A DNA stretch of 64,000 nucleotides from positions 310,001 through 374,000 of the forward strand of contig NC_006395.1 in the NCBI RefSeq assembly GCF_000011085.1, given 5' to 3'. Positions within the stretch are counted from its first letter, which is position 1. Each line of letters begins with the position of its first letter. Positions 9,357-18,070 of this stretch are shown here, in pieces. The stretch is from Haloarcula marismortui ATCC 43049 (GTDB taxonomy: Archaea > Halobacteriota > Halobacteria > Halobacteriales > Haloarculaceae). The notes below the pieces were generated by a model. It was given only the letters and a program-made list of their open reading frames with translations. It searched no databases and was not told where the DNA came from. Position numbers and translations under genes: made by a program.

Positions 9357-9955
9357 CAGCGGGTCGCCTCCGCTGGCGTGTCCGTCAGGAGATGGGTCTC
9401 AGCGTATCGCGTAATCGTCTCGTTGAATCGGTCTATCGAACGGTCTGTGGCGACGTGTCGGGTATGGGCACCTGTAATCGCCGTCACGAGAAACTCCGCT
9501 GCGACGGCCGGCTCGACCCTGCTATCGAACTCCCCGGTTTCGACGCCGGCCGCGATGATTTCCCGCAGCCGGTCGAAGAGCACGGCATCGAACCTGGGCA
9601 GCTGTGTCCGGAAGGCGTCGTTGTACGGGGCCTGTGCCTTTATTTCGAGTATCGCCGTTCTGAACTCCTGACCGGGCGTCTGTCGCTCATCAGTGAGAAC
9701 GGTGTCCAACAGCGAATCGAGTTCTTCCCGCGGTGTACTCCCGTCGACGCCCGTTATTTTTGCAGTGTATCGTTCGTACAAGAAGTCCAGAAACTCGGCA
9801 AAGAGGTTCTCTTTGCTGTCGTAGTAGTAGTGAATAGACGCTTTGCTCCGGTCCGCCTCGGCAGCGATGTCTTTGACCGTGAGTGCGGCGTACCCGTGCT
9901 GGCAGAGGGCGCGGTACGTCGCCGCAAGAATTTCGGTAGCTGTATCGTCATCCAT
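9356..9955 (-). CDS. TetR/AcrR family transcriptional regulator
   Basis: A 199-residue regulator. The chosen start (MDDDTATEIL) gives the normal N-terminus; the frame extends further upstream into the operator region. The HTH spans about residues 8-50 with recognition helix SKASIHYYYDSKENL. The C-terminal ligand-binding domain is all-helical. It is the first gene of a two-gene unit with the MATE pump. It is a paralogue of the divergent regulator at 10134, sharing HYYYD and the QAPY motif in the ligand domain. Confidence 0.88.
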   Translation of the reverse strand: MDDDTATEILAATYRALCQHGYAALTVKDIAAEADRSKASIHYYYDSKENLFAEFLDFLYERYTAKITGVDGSTPREELDSLLDTVLTDERQTPGQEFRTAILEIKAQAPYNDAFRTQLPRFDAVLFDRLREIIAAGVETGEFDSRVEPAVAAEFLVTAITGAHTRHVATDRSIDRFNETITRYAETHLLTDTPAEATR

Positions 9956-9974
9956 AACGGCTGTGACAAAACTT

Positions 9975-9988
9975 ACTAACTGGTTAGT
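9975..9988. promoter_or_regulatory. Palindromic TetR operator candidate
   Basis: ACTAAC and GTTAGT form perfect inverted arms around a TG centre, 20 nt upstream of the first TetR start. TetR dimers bind such short palindromes. The position, between two divergent TetR genes, suggests autoregulation. Confidence 0.6.
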
Positions 9989-10054
9989 CAAAAACGCTTT
10001 GAACCCCACAAACTAAATTATAAACGATACATAGGCCGAATCAAGCACCGAAAG

Positions 10055-10066
10055 ACTAACTAACCA
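10055..10066. promoter_or_regulatory. Second operator-like site (ACTAACTAACCA)
   Basis: The ACTAAC half-site of the palindrome at 9975 recurs here, followed directly by TAACC. It sits about 70 nt before the start of the second TetR gene. It may be a degenerate operator for that gene. Confidence 0.4.
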
Positions 10067-10133
10067 ATAATCTGACTGAGCAATAGTATCGGGGTCACAA
10101 CCGTTATCCAACCATGGTCGAAACCGTTACGCA

Positions 10134-10724
10134 ATGGCTGGACCATCGGACCGCACCTTCTCGGACCAGACCGAGGAGATAATGCAGGCGACCTACCGGG
10201 CGTTGCGCGAGCACGGGTACGCTGACCTCACGATACAACGGATCGCGGACGAGTACGGCAAATCGACGGCTGCAGTGCACTACTACTACGACACGAAAGA
10301 CGACCTTCTTGCGGCCTTTCTCGATTATTTGCTGGAGCGGTTCGTCGATTCGATTCACGATGTCGAGACAACGGACCCTGAAGCACGGCTGAACCTCCTG
10401 CTCGACGAACTGCTTGTCAAACCGCAGGAAAACCCCGACCTCTCGGTCGCTCTGCTAGAGATGCGGAGTCAAGCCCCGTACAAGGAGGCGTTCAGCGACC
10501 GGTTCCGACAGAATGACGAGTACGTCCGGTATATGCTCAAGGCAGTCATCAACCACGGGATCGACGAGGGCGTATTTACTGACGTCGACGCGGAGCACGT
10601 TACCCGTTCGCTGCTGACGATCATCGACGGTGCCCGGACTCGAGCCGTGATGCTAGACGACACTGAGGAACTCGAAACGGCCCGACAGACGGCAAGTGAG
10701 TACGCCGACGCGATGTTACAGTAG
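10134..10724 (+). CDS. TetR/AcrR family transcriptional regulator
   Basis: A 196-residue regulator with HTH at about residues 12-58 (IMQATYRALREHGYADLTI, then KSTAAVHYYYDTKDD). The effector domain carries LLEMRSQAPYKEAF, closely matching the corresponding segment of the divergent regulator at 9356-9955. The two are likely a duplicated pair that may cross-bind the ACTAAC sites between them. No transporter follows on this strand, so its targets probably include the MATE unit. Confidence 0.88.
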   Translation: MAGPSDRTFSDQTEEIMQATYRALREHGYADLTIQRIADEYGKSTAAVHYYYDTKDDLLAAFLDYLLERFVDSIHDVETTDPEARLNLLLDELLVKPQENPDLSVALLEMRSQAPYKEAFSDRFRQNDEYVRYMLKAVINHGIDEGVFTDVDAEHVTRSLLTIIDGARTRAVMLDDTEELETARQTASEYADAMLQ

Positions 10725-10809
10725 TAGCCCACCGGCCAGCCGCCCTGTAGCTGTCCCACAGCGTCCCGACTGTTGTTAGCTGGAACCCTCGGTCACACCG
10801 CGAATAATC

Positions 10810-11016
10810 TCACGACCAGAGGGCAATCAGCGCGATAACGACTGGAACACCTGTGAGTACAACAATAACGAACTTCCCGAATACCATCCACATCCCGGCA
10901 ATATGGATACCGGCAATTAAGAGATTGAACAGGAACAGTACCATATCACCTGCGCCGCTGTTCTGGAGGGGAGCAGCTAGCACTGCGAGCGAGACTATCT
11001 CAGTGTCTAGCTGCAT
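10810..11016 (-). CDS. Small membrane protein, unknown
   Basis: A 68-residue protein with two membrane segments (VLFLFNLLIAGIHIAGMWMV and FVIVVLTGVPVVIALIALW). No family recognised. Hydrophobic composition and a clean start support it being real, but nothing shows its role. Convergent with the TetR gene upstream. Confidence 0.5.
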   Translation of the reverse strand: MQLDTEIVSLAVLAAPLQNSGAGDMVLFLFNLLIAGIHIAGMWMVFGKFVIVVLTGVPVVIALIALWS

Positions 11017-11117
11017 ACTCTCAAAAAACGACGACGTATCGTCACGACGGTACCGAACTCTGCTGCTGCAAACGCACAGCTACCCGTTTCGGCCCGTTTG
11101 AACAGCCGACGGGTTGC

Positions 11118-11396
11118 CTACGAGTCCACAGCATCGCCGCCTGCAACACTCTGTTCTGCAGGCGGCTGAATGGTCAGGTGGTCCCGCATCGATTCGATGA
11201 GGGACGCCGGCAATCGAATATCGCCGTCGGAATCCCGTTCAACGCCAAATATCTCTTGAATGTCGCTGTTGATGACAATCGTCTGGAGTTCTCCCGTAGT
11301 TGTATTGATCGTAATGTTTTGTAGTGTGCCGACTTCGCGGCCATCGGTACTCACGACCCGGACGTTGGAGAGCTGGTTTGCGAGGACCGTTCGCAT
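11118..11396 (-). CDS. PRC-barrel domain protein
   Basis: A 92-residue protein starting MRTVLANQL, the typical beginning of haloarchaeal PRC-barrel proteins; an ATG three codons upstream is an alternative. VRVVSTDGREVGTLQNI and GELQTIVI are the two strand pairs of the PRC barrel, found in photosynthetic reaction centre H subunits and RimM. The archaeal stand-alone forms may help assemble RNA or division complexes. An AT-rich promoter (TTTTATGATAA on the minus strand) lies just upstream. Confidence 0.75.
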   Translation of the reverse strand: MRTVLANQLSNVRVVSTDGREVGTLQNITINTTTGELQTIVINSDIQEIFGVERDSDGDIRLPASLIESMRDHLTIQPPAEQSVAGGDAVDS

Positions 11397-11745
11397 ACTA
11401 GTCAATCATACCGAAATTATCATAAAATTACTGCATTTCTCACAACTCTCTGCGCCCTCTCCCCTCTTACTGCAAGATCATTGCCTACGTGGATGCCACG
11501 AATACTGTCGCCACTGAACCATCGTCACAGATATTACCGTTTATATCGCAGCGAATTCGCCGCCTCACCGATCAGATCAGCATTACCGAATTCAACGCGG
11601 TTTTAACCTATCGCTGGTGCTTTTTCAGTCCCGGTGTAACCGCTACCCGTATGCCAGCGAATGGCCCTCCACTTGCGATGCGGTACTGTTGGCAGCATCG
11701 CTCTCAAACGCACGCACAGTCGCCCGCACCACGGGAGGTGGTTCT
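11397..11745. other. Intergenic region, 349 nt, divergent promoters
   Basis: Lies between the PRC-barrel gene and the surface protein. It holds an AT-rich stretch next to the PRC start and a GGTTTTAACC element near 11600, but no gene I can support. Frames that continue upstream of the surface-protein GTG start have no protein-like composition. Confidence 0.5.
11734..11740 (+). promoter_or_regulatory. Shine-Dalgarno site GGAGGTG
   Basis: Full complement to the archaeal anti-SD core, 5 nt before a GTG start. It fixes the start of the surface-protein gene and is unusual here, because most starts in the window appear leaderless. Confidence 0.7.
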
Positions 11746-13104
11746 GTGAGCGTCCGGTCGGTGGCGCTAGCCGCGGTGCTTATCGCCGCGGCAGCGACGG
11801 GTCCGGGGCTTGCTGCCGCGGAGCAGCAGGCCACGGTCTCAGAGGATAGCTTCCCGCTGCACGCTGACGAACAACAGGTGGTCACTGGGGAGACCACACT
11901 GGAACCCGGGACAGAGATGACGGTCAGAATCAAGTCAGCCAACGCGTCGAACCCGTTCCTTTCTCAAAGGCAGGTCAGAGTGCAACCCAATGGGACGTTC
12001 GTCGCCCAGTTCGATATGTCGCACATGCCAGCGAACATATCCTACGAACTGTCCGCTCATGTCGACGGCGACACGCTGTTTGAACGTACTGAGACCATCG
12101 CCCCGTGTGACGGCGACTGTACTGATACGGTACCGGAGACAGCGACCCCGAAGCAGACTGACGACGGCGAAAACACTGTCACGGTCTCCCAGGGCGACAC
12201 CGCCGAAATACCGGTCTCTATGACTGACGGAGGGACCAAAACGCTCTCTGTTGGAAGCGAGGCGACCAACTACCGGATCAACGCGACCGTCAGTGACGAC
12301 GACAGCGACGGCGAGGTGCTGGTCCTCTTTGACACTGCGGTCGCCGGCACTGAGGGGGCGACGCTTCGCGTGGCAGACGATGGTGACTCGCTGACCGTGA
12401 CCGAGTCGGAGCCGGACCTCCCGTCGACCCTTGACCCCGCCGCGTACCCGTACCGCGTGTTCGATGGGCAGTCGACTGACGGGACACCGACTGTCGGCCG
12501 GCTTATCATCGAAGCTAATGGGACAGCAAACGAGCAGTTCGAGGTCGAAGAATCGGCCGACTTCGGGCTGGAAGAACCAGTCGTCAAAGGGCGGCAAGGA
12601 GAGACTGCTCGAATCCATGTCGTCCTTGCGACCGCTGACGCGGCCACCATCTCTATCGGGAGCCCGGAAATCAACTACGAGATCAATGCGACCGTCCGTG
12701 ACGGGAACGGCGATGCCCGTGTCGCTCTCCTGTTTGACACCACGGCGGCCGGCCACGACGAACCGACCCTCGAAACCGCTGCGGATGCCGATGCCGTGGC
12801 GGTTGAATCCGGCTCGGAGGTCGCCCTCGATTCGCAACTTGACGCGGGCACCTACGACTTGTCGCTGTACCGTGGGACTGAGATGGATGGCCGGCCCGAC
12901 ACGGTCGGCACGTTGCTCATCACAGATGGGAACACCACATCTACAGACGCGTCTTCCGACGGCGTCGATTCAGTTACCGGCGAAACATCGGCTCCACAGC
13001 AGTCACAGGCTGGTGACTTGGGGATCAGTGCTGGTGCTCTCGCTGTCGGCGGCATCCTCGCTATCGTTGGCGTGGGGATCTGCCTTCGGTCCGTCATGAA
13101 CTGA
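11746..13104 (+). CDS. Surface protein with two DUF7827/BGTF-like repeats
   Basis: A 452-residue exported protein. The start is a GTG preceded five bases earlier by GGAGGTG (11734-11740), complementary to the 16S 3' end; it yields a Sec signal peptide (VALAAVLIAAAATGPGLAAA). Two repeats follow, at about residues 145-265 and 270-385, sharing the pattern Y-x-I-N-A-T-V...VALLFDT / VLVLFDT. A Ser/Thr/Asp-rich linker leads to a C-terminal membrane helix near residue 425. The family sits in the haloarchaeal S-layer or cell envelope. N-glycosylation sequons (N-x-T/S) are frequent. Confidence 0.75.
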   Translation: MSVRSVALAAVLIAAAATGPGLAAAEQQATVSEDSFPLHADEQQVVTGETTLEPGTEMTVRIKSANASNPFLSQRQVRVQPNGTFVAQFDMSHMPANISYELSAHVDGDTLFERTETIAPCDGDCTDTVPETATPKQTDDGENTVTVSQGDTAEIPVSMTDGGTKTLSVGSEATNYRINATVSDDDSDGEVLVLFDTAVAGTEGATLRVADDGDSLTVTESEPDLPSTLDPAAYPYRVFDGQSTDGTPTVGRLIIEANGTANEQFEVEESADFGLEEPVVKGRQGETARIHVVLATADAATISIGSPEINYEINATVRDGNGDARVALLFDTTAAGHDEPTLETAADADAVAVESGSEVALDSQLDAGTYDLSLYRGTEMDGRPDTVGTLLITDGNTTSTDASSDGVDSVTGETSAPQQSQAGDLGISAGALAVGGILAIVGVGICLRSVMN

Positions 13105-13124
13105 TCCCAAGACAGTCGTCTCGA

Positions 13125-13135
13125 AACACGGTTTT
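13125..13135 (+). terminator. T-rich stretch after the surface-protein gene
   Basis: A TTTTT run about 25 nt after the stop codon. Archaeal termination commonly uses T-runs; no stem is obvious. Confidence 0.3.
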
Positions 13136-13298
13136 TGAACCCATCTCGAAAGTTTCTAAAGTGGCATCCACTGTCAGAGGCCTGCTCTCACTGGTGTACC
13201 CACGACCGCGGCCTCGGGGCTAGATCGGTGAGCCGTGCGTTTTTGCCCGGAAACCGGTCACGGTTGAACTGTCGTTTTTTGTACTGTCTCGCGGACAG

Positions 13299-13910
13299 TC
13301 ACTCGCCAGTCAGTAGCGCAGCGAGACCGAGAACGGTGAGGCAGAGACAAAAAAACAGCACGCCCGGCTCGACGACTTCGAAAACGAACCACGCGAGTGT
13401 GCTGGTGCCACTGACGGGCCCGGTCTGTGGACTCGCAGGAGCTAAGACCCCGGCTCCGGCGGTTGCGTCTGCCAGTCGCTTTGCACCCCACTGAACGAAG
13501 AGACTCGCAAACCCAATCAGCCCGACCCCAGTAACAACATCGGTCATCGACTGTTGGATACGCGGCGCCAGGTCGCGGTCGCCGACCAGCACAATCGGGT
13601 CGCTGGCGGGACCGTACACGGTCATCTCGTTACCTTTCGAGGAGTACACCGTTTCGACCGGTTCGATGAGTTCCGCATCCTTGAGATTCGAGATGTGGTA
13701 GTGGACGTTCTGGACCGACGTGTCACACCGGTCCGCTATCTCGGATGGCGTTCCAGGCTCGTCGTACAGCGTGCGGAACAGCGACCGGCTGGTGTCCGAC
13801 GCGAGCGCGTCGAACACGTCGTCGGTTTCGTTCTCTGCAACACCGAGTACCCGCGGTGATTCGTCTGCTGTCCCGGTCCGCTCCTGTATCGTTTCGATCG
13901 GGCTCGACAT
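13299..13910 (-). CDS. ArsR-like winged-helix regulator with C-terminal membrane domain
   Basis: A 203-residue protein. Residues about 30-95 form a winged helix: FDALASDTSRSLFRTLYDEP, then TPSEIADRCDTSVQNVHYHI as the HTH, and a wing with KGNEMTVYGP. Residues about 120-200 hold two or three membrane segments, so this is a DNA-binding protein tethered to the membrane. It follows the subtilase gene on the same strand after 64 nt. A TTAAAAC/GTTTTAA palindrome lies in that gap and recurs at 15708. Confidence 0.8.
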   Translation of the reverse strand: MSSPIETIQERTGTADESPRVLGVAENETDDVFDALASDTSRSLFRTLYDEPGTPSEIADRCDTSVQNVHYHISNLKDAELIEPVETVYSSKGNEMTVYGPASDPIVLVGDRDLAPRIQQSMTDVVTGVGLIGFASLFVQWGAKRLADATAGAGVLAPASPQTGPVSGTSTLAWFVFEVVEPGVLFFCLCLTVLGLAALLTGE

Positions 13911-13962
13911 GGCGTCACTGTCGGATATATGATACGGGACTCCTCAAAGGTCTGTGGCTGGC

Positions 13963-13978
13963 TTAAAACGAGTTTTAA
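13963..13978. promoter_or_regulatory. Palindrome TTAAAACGAGTTTTAA
   Basis: Seven-base inverted arms around GA, overlapping the subtilase stop codon and lying about 53 nt upstream of the winged-helix regulator start. Fourteen of sixteen bases match the element at 15708-15723. Candidate binding site for the neighbouring regulator. Confidence 0.5.
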
Positions 13979-15276
13979 CCATCAGTACGGTTCTGTGCTG
14001 CCCGGGCCGCGCGGACCGGTTCGACCGCCCCGTGACCGGTCGCGTTGTCGAGTCCCGGCCGTCCCACGTCCCTCGCAGTCTGTTCCAGCAGGTGCTCGGT
14101 TTCGTGGGGGGACAGCGACTCGTTTGCGTCCAGCAGCAGGGCCGCGGTGCCACCGACGTAGGGGACTGCGGCCGAAGACCCGACGAAGCCGTCAGGTGCG
14201 GCGGCGGCGAACTGCCTGTCCGGAGCCACGATGTCGACGCCGACCCGGTTATCGGCTGTCGGCCCACGCGAACTGAACGGTTCGAGCTGGTCGACACGGC
14301 TGTTGTACGCCCCGACAGTAATCACTTTACGGGCCGTCCCCGGAGCGACGATGCTGTTTCGAGCCGCCGTGTGCTGGAGGTCGTGCGTCGGAGACACGAG
14401 CCGTAACCGTGCGCCAGTCGGCGACGCTGGCCCGCGAATCACGAGATAGTAGTCGCCTGGTTTGACGTCGGCAACGATACGCTCGTTTGGCACGTCGTCG
14501 CCGCGGTAGGGCTGTGAGCGAGCGACGAGGCGGGAGTCGGTTCCATTTGTCCAGTGCAGTTCGACTGTGTACTGCTCGTCTGCGTATGCTCGTTCCCATG
14601 AGAGCCAGACCGTGATTTCGGTCCCACCTCTGATGTAATTCTGCCTGCTCCCGTTGGTAAACGCGACTGTCCGATTCTGGACGGTATCAGTGGTGTACTG
14701 CCCTGACCAGTGGGATTGTGCGAGATTACCAGCTGGGGCGATGAACACTGACCCACGCTCTGTCGCCTGTGTTGCGCTGCGGGCGACTGGCCCGGTTCCA
14801 TCGCCTGGCTGCCCGTAGAAGGAAACGGGTGCGACGATCACGTCGATATCCTCTCGGACCAGCCAGTCGACTGCCTGTTGATAACTGTCGATGCTGTCAA
14901 CCCGGGCGAGATACAGGTCAGCATCCGGTGCGGTCCGTGACACCACGGCGGCCGTTGCAGTCCCGTGAGCCTCGTGGGTATTGTGCACGGAACCAATCCC
15001 GAAGCTCCGTGTTTTGACGACTTGGCCGGCAATCGTTTTCGATTCCGTGTCGAATCCGGTCGGATCGACAATGCCGACCGTGACGTTCGAACCTGTGACT
15101 CCGGCCGCGTGGAGCCGTGCGAATCGGCCAGCTGCTCCGTCTGACACCGATACTGACGCGTCATCGGCCCTGTCCGGGCGGGAATCTGTCGGACCTGCCA
15201 CCGCGAGCGTCGCGATGCTTCCAGTGAGTGACGCGATCGCGATGACGGCTAGCAGCAATACAGTCCGATCACGCAC
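13975..15276 (-). CDS. Subtilisin-like serine peptidase (S8 family), exported
   Basis: A 433-residue protein with an N-terminal hydrophobic signal (VLLLAVIAIASLTGSIATLAVA). Catalytic motifs are in the S8 order: Asp in VGIVDPTGFD, His in HEAHGTATAAVV, the oxyanion Asn in APAGNL, and Ser in GFVGSSAAVPYVGG. The usual GTSMAAP is replaced by GSSAAVP and DTG by DPTG. The serine and general layout are kept, so activity is plausible but the subtype is divergent. A beta-rich insertion precedes the Ser motif (about residues 215-290). No C-terminal anchor. Confidence 0.82.
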   Translation of the reverse strand: MRDRTVLLLAVIAIASLTGSIATLAVAGPTDSRPDRADDASVSVSDGAAGRFARLHAAGVTGSNVTVGIVDPTGFDTESKTIAGQVVKTRSFGIGSVHNTHEAHGTATAAVVSRTAPDADLYLARVDSIDSYQQAVDWLVREDIDVIVAPVSFYGQPGDGTGPVARSATQATERGSVFIAPAGNLAQSHWSGQYTTDTVQNRTVAFTNGSRQNYIRGGTEITVWLSWERAYADEQYTVELHWTNGTDSRLVARSQPYRGDDVPNERIVADVKPGDYYLVIRGPASPTGARLRLVSPTHDLQHTAARNSIVAPGTARKVITVGAYNSRVDQLEPFSSRGPTADNRVGVDIVAPDRQFAAAAPDGFVGSSAAVPYVGGTAALLLDANESLSPHETEHLLEQTARDVGRPGLDNATGHGAVEPVRAARAAQNRTDG

Positions 15277-15837
15277 CCCTGACCACCTGCCGCGATAATA
15301 CCGCCGGTCCGGGGGGCGCGGGTCTTGCAGTGAACACTGGTTGGGTACCGAGCACCGTACCGAGATGCTTGGCTACTCGGTGAGACACATTGCAGAGCAT
15401 GTCGGCTGTGAAAACCGATACACGCACATCGACATAACAACAGCATAGCCGGCGGACACGTCGTTTCATCGTTACTTTCGGTCTGTGTGGTGTGGGACCC
15501 AACTGTAGTGCCAACGCACTGTGAATTGAGCGGCCGACAACGGGGAAGGCGGGCTGTACCCGTTGTCGTGTGGATATCCGGGCTGGGATGGAGTCCGGTT
15601 CGTGGAAACCGGCGGCACACGGGGAGGGCGCTGGCAGCCGGGACCTGTTACAGGCGGTCACCGGCATTTGACTCGTTGGACGGGAGCATAGTAAAGCTAC
15701 CAGAGACTAAAAACTAGTTTTAAACGTCAGGTCGCGTGGTTGGCCACAACCCACATATTGGGCACTCGTCGTCAACAGAGTTGCACCGGAGTGTGAGATG
15801 GAAGATAATTTTGGGTCGGCCATCGGATTCCGACTGG
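15277..15837. other. Intergenic region, 561 nt, between subtilase and CPBP genes
   Basis: Divergent promoter region of two envelope proteases. It contains the palindrome at 15708 and a short open stretch (about 15302-15445) encoding an HTH-like segment that ends abruptly, possibly a transposase or regulator relic. No supportable gene. Confidence 0.4.
15708..15723. promoter_or_regulatory. Palindrome TAAAAACTAGTTTTAA
   Basis: Contains the perfect 12-mer AAAACTAGTTTT and matches 14 of 16 bases of the element at 13963-13978. Upstream of the CPBP protease gene. Candidate operator of the winged-helix membrane regulator. Confidence 0.5.
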
Positions 15838-16794
15838 ATGTTGCGCCCTGACATTGGCCTGCCGAGATTCAGCGGCGGGCCGCTGGTTCCCGTTGCAACG
15901 TACCTCCTGGTGATTGTGGTCCTCTCCGGACTGATGACCATCTCCCCCGGCGCATCCCCGCCACCCGTCCTGGGAATGATCTGGGGTGTCTTCCTCGTTG
16001 CACTCACGGCTGGTGCGCTCAGAATCGAGACCGTCTCACTGCGCTCGCTACTCCCGCCTGTTCGCACACTGGTTCCCGTGATTGAGGTGGTCACCGCGTT
16101 CTGGGGACTGTACAACCTTGTTGCGGTCGCCCTCGCTATGGGTGGCATCTCTGGGTTCGAAGTCTCGCTGTCGAGAACCGCTGCCCACCCGCTGTTGTAT
16201 CTCGCGGCACTTTTCAGTTCGCTGCTGTTCACTGCCATCCCGGAAGAACTTCTCTTCCGTACGTACCTGCAACAGAAAGTCACGAGGCTGGCCGGTGGGA
16301 CAACTCGGCGGGCGGTGCTGTCTGGCATCGCTCTCGTTGCGGTCCTGTTCGCCCTCTTTCACCTGCCGCGGTGGTTTCTCGCTTCAGGGCACGGCGTTAG
16401 CTCCGCACTTGCGGCCAGACTCTTCGGATTGACGCTTATGGGGCTTGCTTACGGGAGCGTCTATGCGCTGACTGGCAACCTCTGGCTCGTCGCCCTGTTC
16501 CATGCATCAATGAATCATCCGCCGGTCATCGTATCGGTGAGCATCCCGTCCGAGCTACATCTGGTGGTCAGTGTGCTCGAATACACTGTCATGGTTTCGC
16601 TGGTCTACCTGACTGTCCGTCTGTCACGACGGCTCACCCCTTACCGGGTCACGGCGGGAGATATCTGCCTCGACCGAGAAGTAGGACGTGTCGGGGGTTC
16701 CGGGCTTGCTGCGTACGTTCTTCCCGTCTGCAGGTGCGGAGCAGCCCCAGACTGCTCTGCCAGTAGCTGTCTCTGGGTTGTTCATTATAGTTAA
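15838..16794 (+). CDS. CPBP family intramembrane glutamic protease
   Basis: A 318-residue protein with seven or eight membrane segments. The Rce1/CAAX-type motifs are present: EELLFRTYL (EExxxR), FALFHLP (FxxxH) and HASMNHP. I take MLRPDIGLPRF as the start because a TATA-like AAGATAATTTT lies about 30 nt upstream. The frame is open to an ATG at 15736, which would add 34 less typical residues. Family members cleave prenylated or other membrane proteins, or protect against bacteriocins. The C-terminal tail after residue 285 is Cys-rich and unlike the family. Confidence 0.82.
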   Translation: MLRPDIGLPRFSGGPLVPVATYLLVIVVLSGLMTISPGASPPPVLGMIWGVFLVALTAGALRIETVSLRSLLPPVRTLVPVIEVVTAFWGLYNLVAVALAMGGISGFEVSLSRTAAHPLLYLAALFSSLLFTAIPEELLFRTYLQQKVTRLAGGTTRRAVLSGIALVAVLFALFHLPRWFLASGHGVSSALAARLFGLTLMGLAYGSVYALTGNLWLVALFHASMNHPPVIVSVSIPSELHLVVSVLEYTVMVSLVYLTVRLSRRLTPYRVTAGDICLDREVGRVGGSGLAAYVLPVCRCGAAPDCSASSCLWVVHYS

Positions 16795-16843
16795 TTAGTT
16801 ATAAGTGACAGCTATTCTATGTGGTATATGGTTGTGTTAGACA

Positions 16844-18007
16844 ATGTCAATGAACGCTGTTGTGTATAAGGGACCGAAAGAAGTGGCTGTCGAAGAAGTC
16901 GATGAACCAGAAATAGAGCACCCGAACGACGTACTTATCGACATCACGACGTCGTGCATCTGTGGGTCCGACCTCCATATGTACGAGGGGCGGACGGCAG
17001 CGGAACCCGGTATCGTGTTTGGACACGAGAACATGGGCATCGTCACCGAAGTCGGGGAGGCCGTCTCCTCGTTGGAGGAAGGCGACCGCGTCGTTGCGCC
17101 GTTCAACGTTGCCTGTGGCTTCTGTGAGAACTGCGAGGCTGGATACACCGGCTTCTGTACGAACGTCAATCCTGGCTTCGCCGGCGGAGCCTACGGGTAC
17201 GTCGCCATGGGGCCATACAAGGGCGGGCAGGCCGAGAAGCTCCGTATTCCCTACGCAGACTTCAACGCGCTCAAACTCCCGGATGGGGATGAGCACGAGG
17301 ACGCCTTTTCGCTGCTGGCGGACATCTTCCCGACAGGCTGGCACGGGACAGAACTCGCAAACCTCGAACCGGGCGACTCCGTCGCCATCTACGGGGCCGG
17401 TCCGGTCGGGCTGATGGCCGCTTACAGCGCGAAAATCAAGGGCGCAGCGGAGATTTACTCCGTAGACCGCGTTCCGAGCCGGCTCGAACTCGCGGAAGAA
17501 CACTGCGACGCGACGCCAATCAACTTCGAGGACGGCAATCCGGTCGAGCAGATCAAAGCGCAACACGGCGGTGGCGTCGACAAGGGCGTAGACGCTGTTG
17601 GCTATCAGGCCATCGACCCGGATAAGGAAGCTGACGACGCGTACGACCCGGCGCGAGAGAACCCGGCCGTCGTCATCAACAACCTCATCCGAACGGTGAA
17701 ACCGACCGGCGAACTGGGGATTCCAGGGCTCTACGTTCCAGAGGACCCGGGCGCGCCGGACGACATGGCCGCGCAGGGCCGCCTCGGTATCGACTTCGGA
17801 CTGCTCTTCGAGAAGGGGCAGGCGCTCGGGACTGGCCAGTGTAACGTCAAGTCCTACAACCGGGAACTACGTGACCTGATTGTCGAGGGTCGCGCCGACC
17901 CTAGCTGGGTCGTCTCTCACCGGGTCGGGCTTGAAGAGGCTCCCGAGATGTACGAGGCCTTCGACAACAGAGAAGAAGGTGTCACCAAGGTCCTGCTGGA
18001 GCCCTGA
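16844..18007 (+). CDS. Zinc alcohol dehydrogenase, glutathione-independent formaldehyde dehydrogenase-like
   Basis: A 387-residue medium-chain dehydrogenase. The catalytic zinc site shows Cys in SCICGSDLHMYEG and HEN in GHENMG. The structural zinc lobe is CGFCENCEAGYTGFC. The Rossmann motif is YGAGPVGLMAAYSA, with an acidic residue in YSVDR preferring NAD. The long insertion (about residues 255-310, DPDKEADDAYDPAREN) and the LLADIFPTGWHGTE segment match FdhA/formaldehyde dismutase-type enzymes that oxidise formaldehyde without glutathione. With formate dehydrogenase nearby, it could feed formate oxidation. Confidence 0.83.
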   Translation: MSMNAVVYKGPKEVAVEEVDEPEIEHPNDVLIDITTSCICGSDLHMYEGRTAAEPGIVFGHENMGIVTEVGEAVSSLEEGDRVVAPFNVACGFCENCEAGYTGFCTNVNPGFAGGAYGYVAMGPYKGGQAEKLRIPYADFNALKLPDGDEHEDAFSLLADIFPTGWHGTELANLEPGDSVAIYGAGPVGLMAAYSAKIKGAAEIYSVDRVPSRLELAEEHCDATPINFEDGNPVEQIKAQHGGGVDKGVDAVGYQAIDPDKEADDAYDPARENPAVVINNLIRTVKPTGELGIPGLYVPEDPGAPDDMAAQGRLGIDFGLLFEKGQALGTGQCNVKSYNRELRDLIVEGRADPSWVVSHRVGLEEAPEMYEAFDNREEGVTKVLLEP

Positions 18008-18070
18008 CACCAGAACACCAGCCCATTTTTCGGCGATAGCTATACATCCTGCTACCCGGTATGGACAGCT

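Noticed and set aside
7824-9671. Long open frame (615 codons) on the plus strand
   Set aside because: Entirely antisense to the MATE gene and part of the TetR gene; composition is Arg/Asp/Glu-rich, typical of the antisense of GC-rich codons, with no domain.
11935-12837. 300-codon minus-strand frame
   Set aside because: Antisense of the repeat-containing surface protein, with no recognisable motif.
15302-15445. HTH-like open stretch ending MLGYSVRHIAEHVGCENR...
   Set aside because: Resembles a transposase or regulator HTH but is too short, has no start context and no flanking IS ends.
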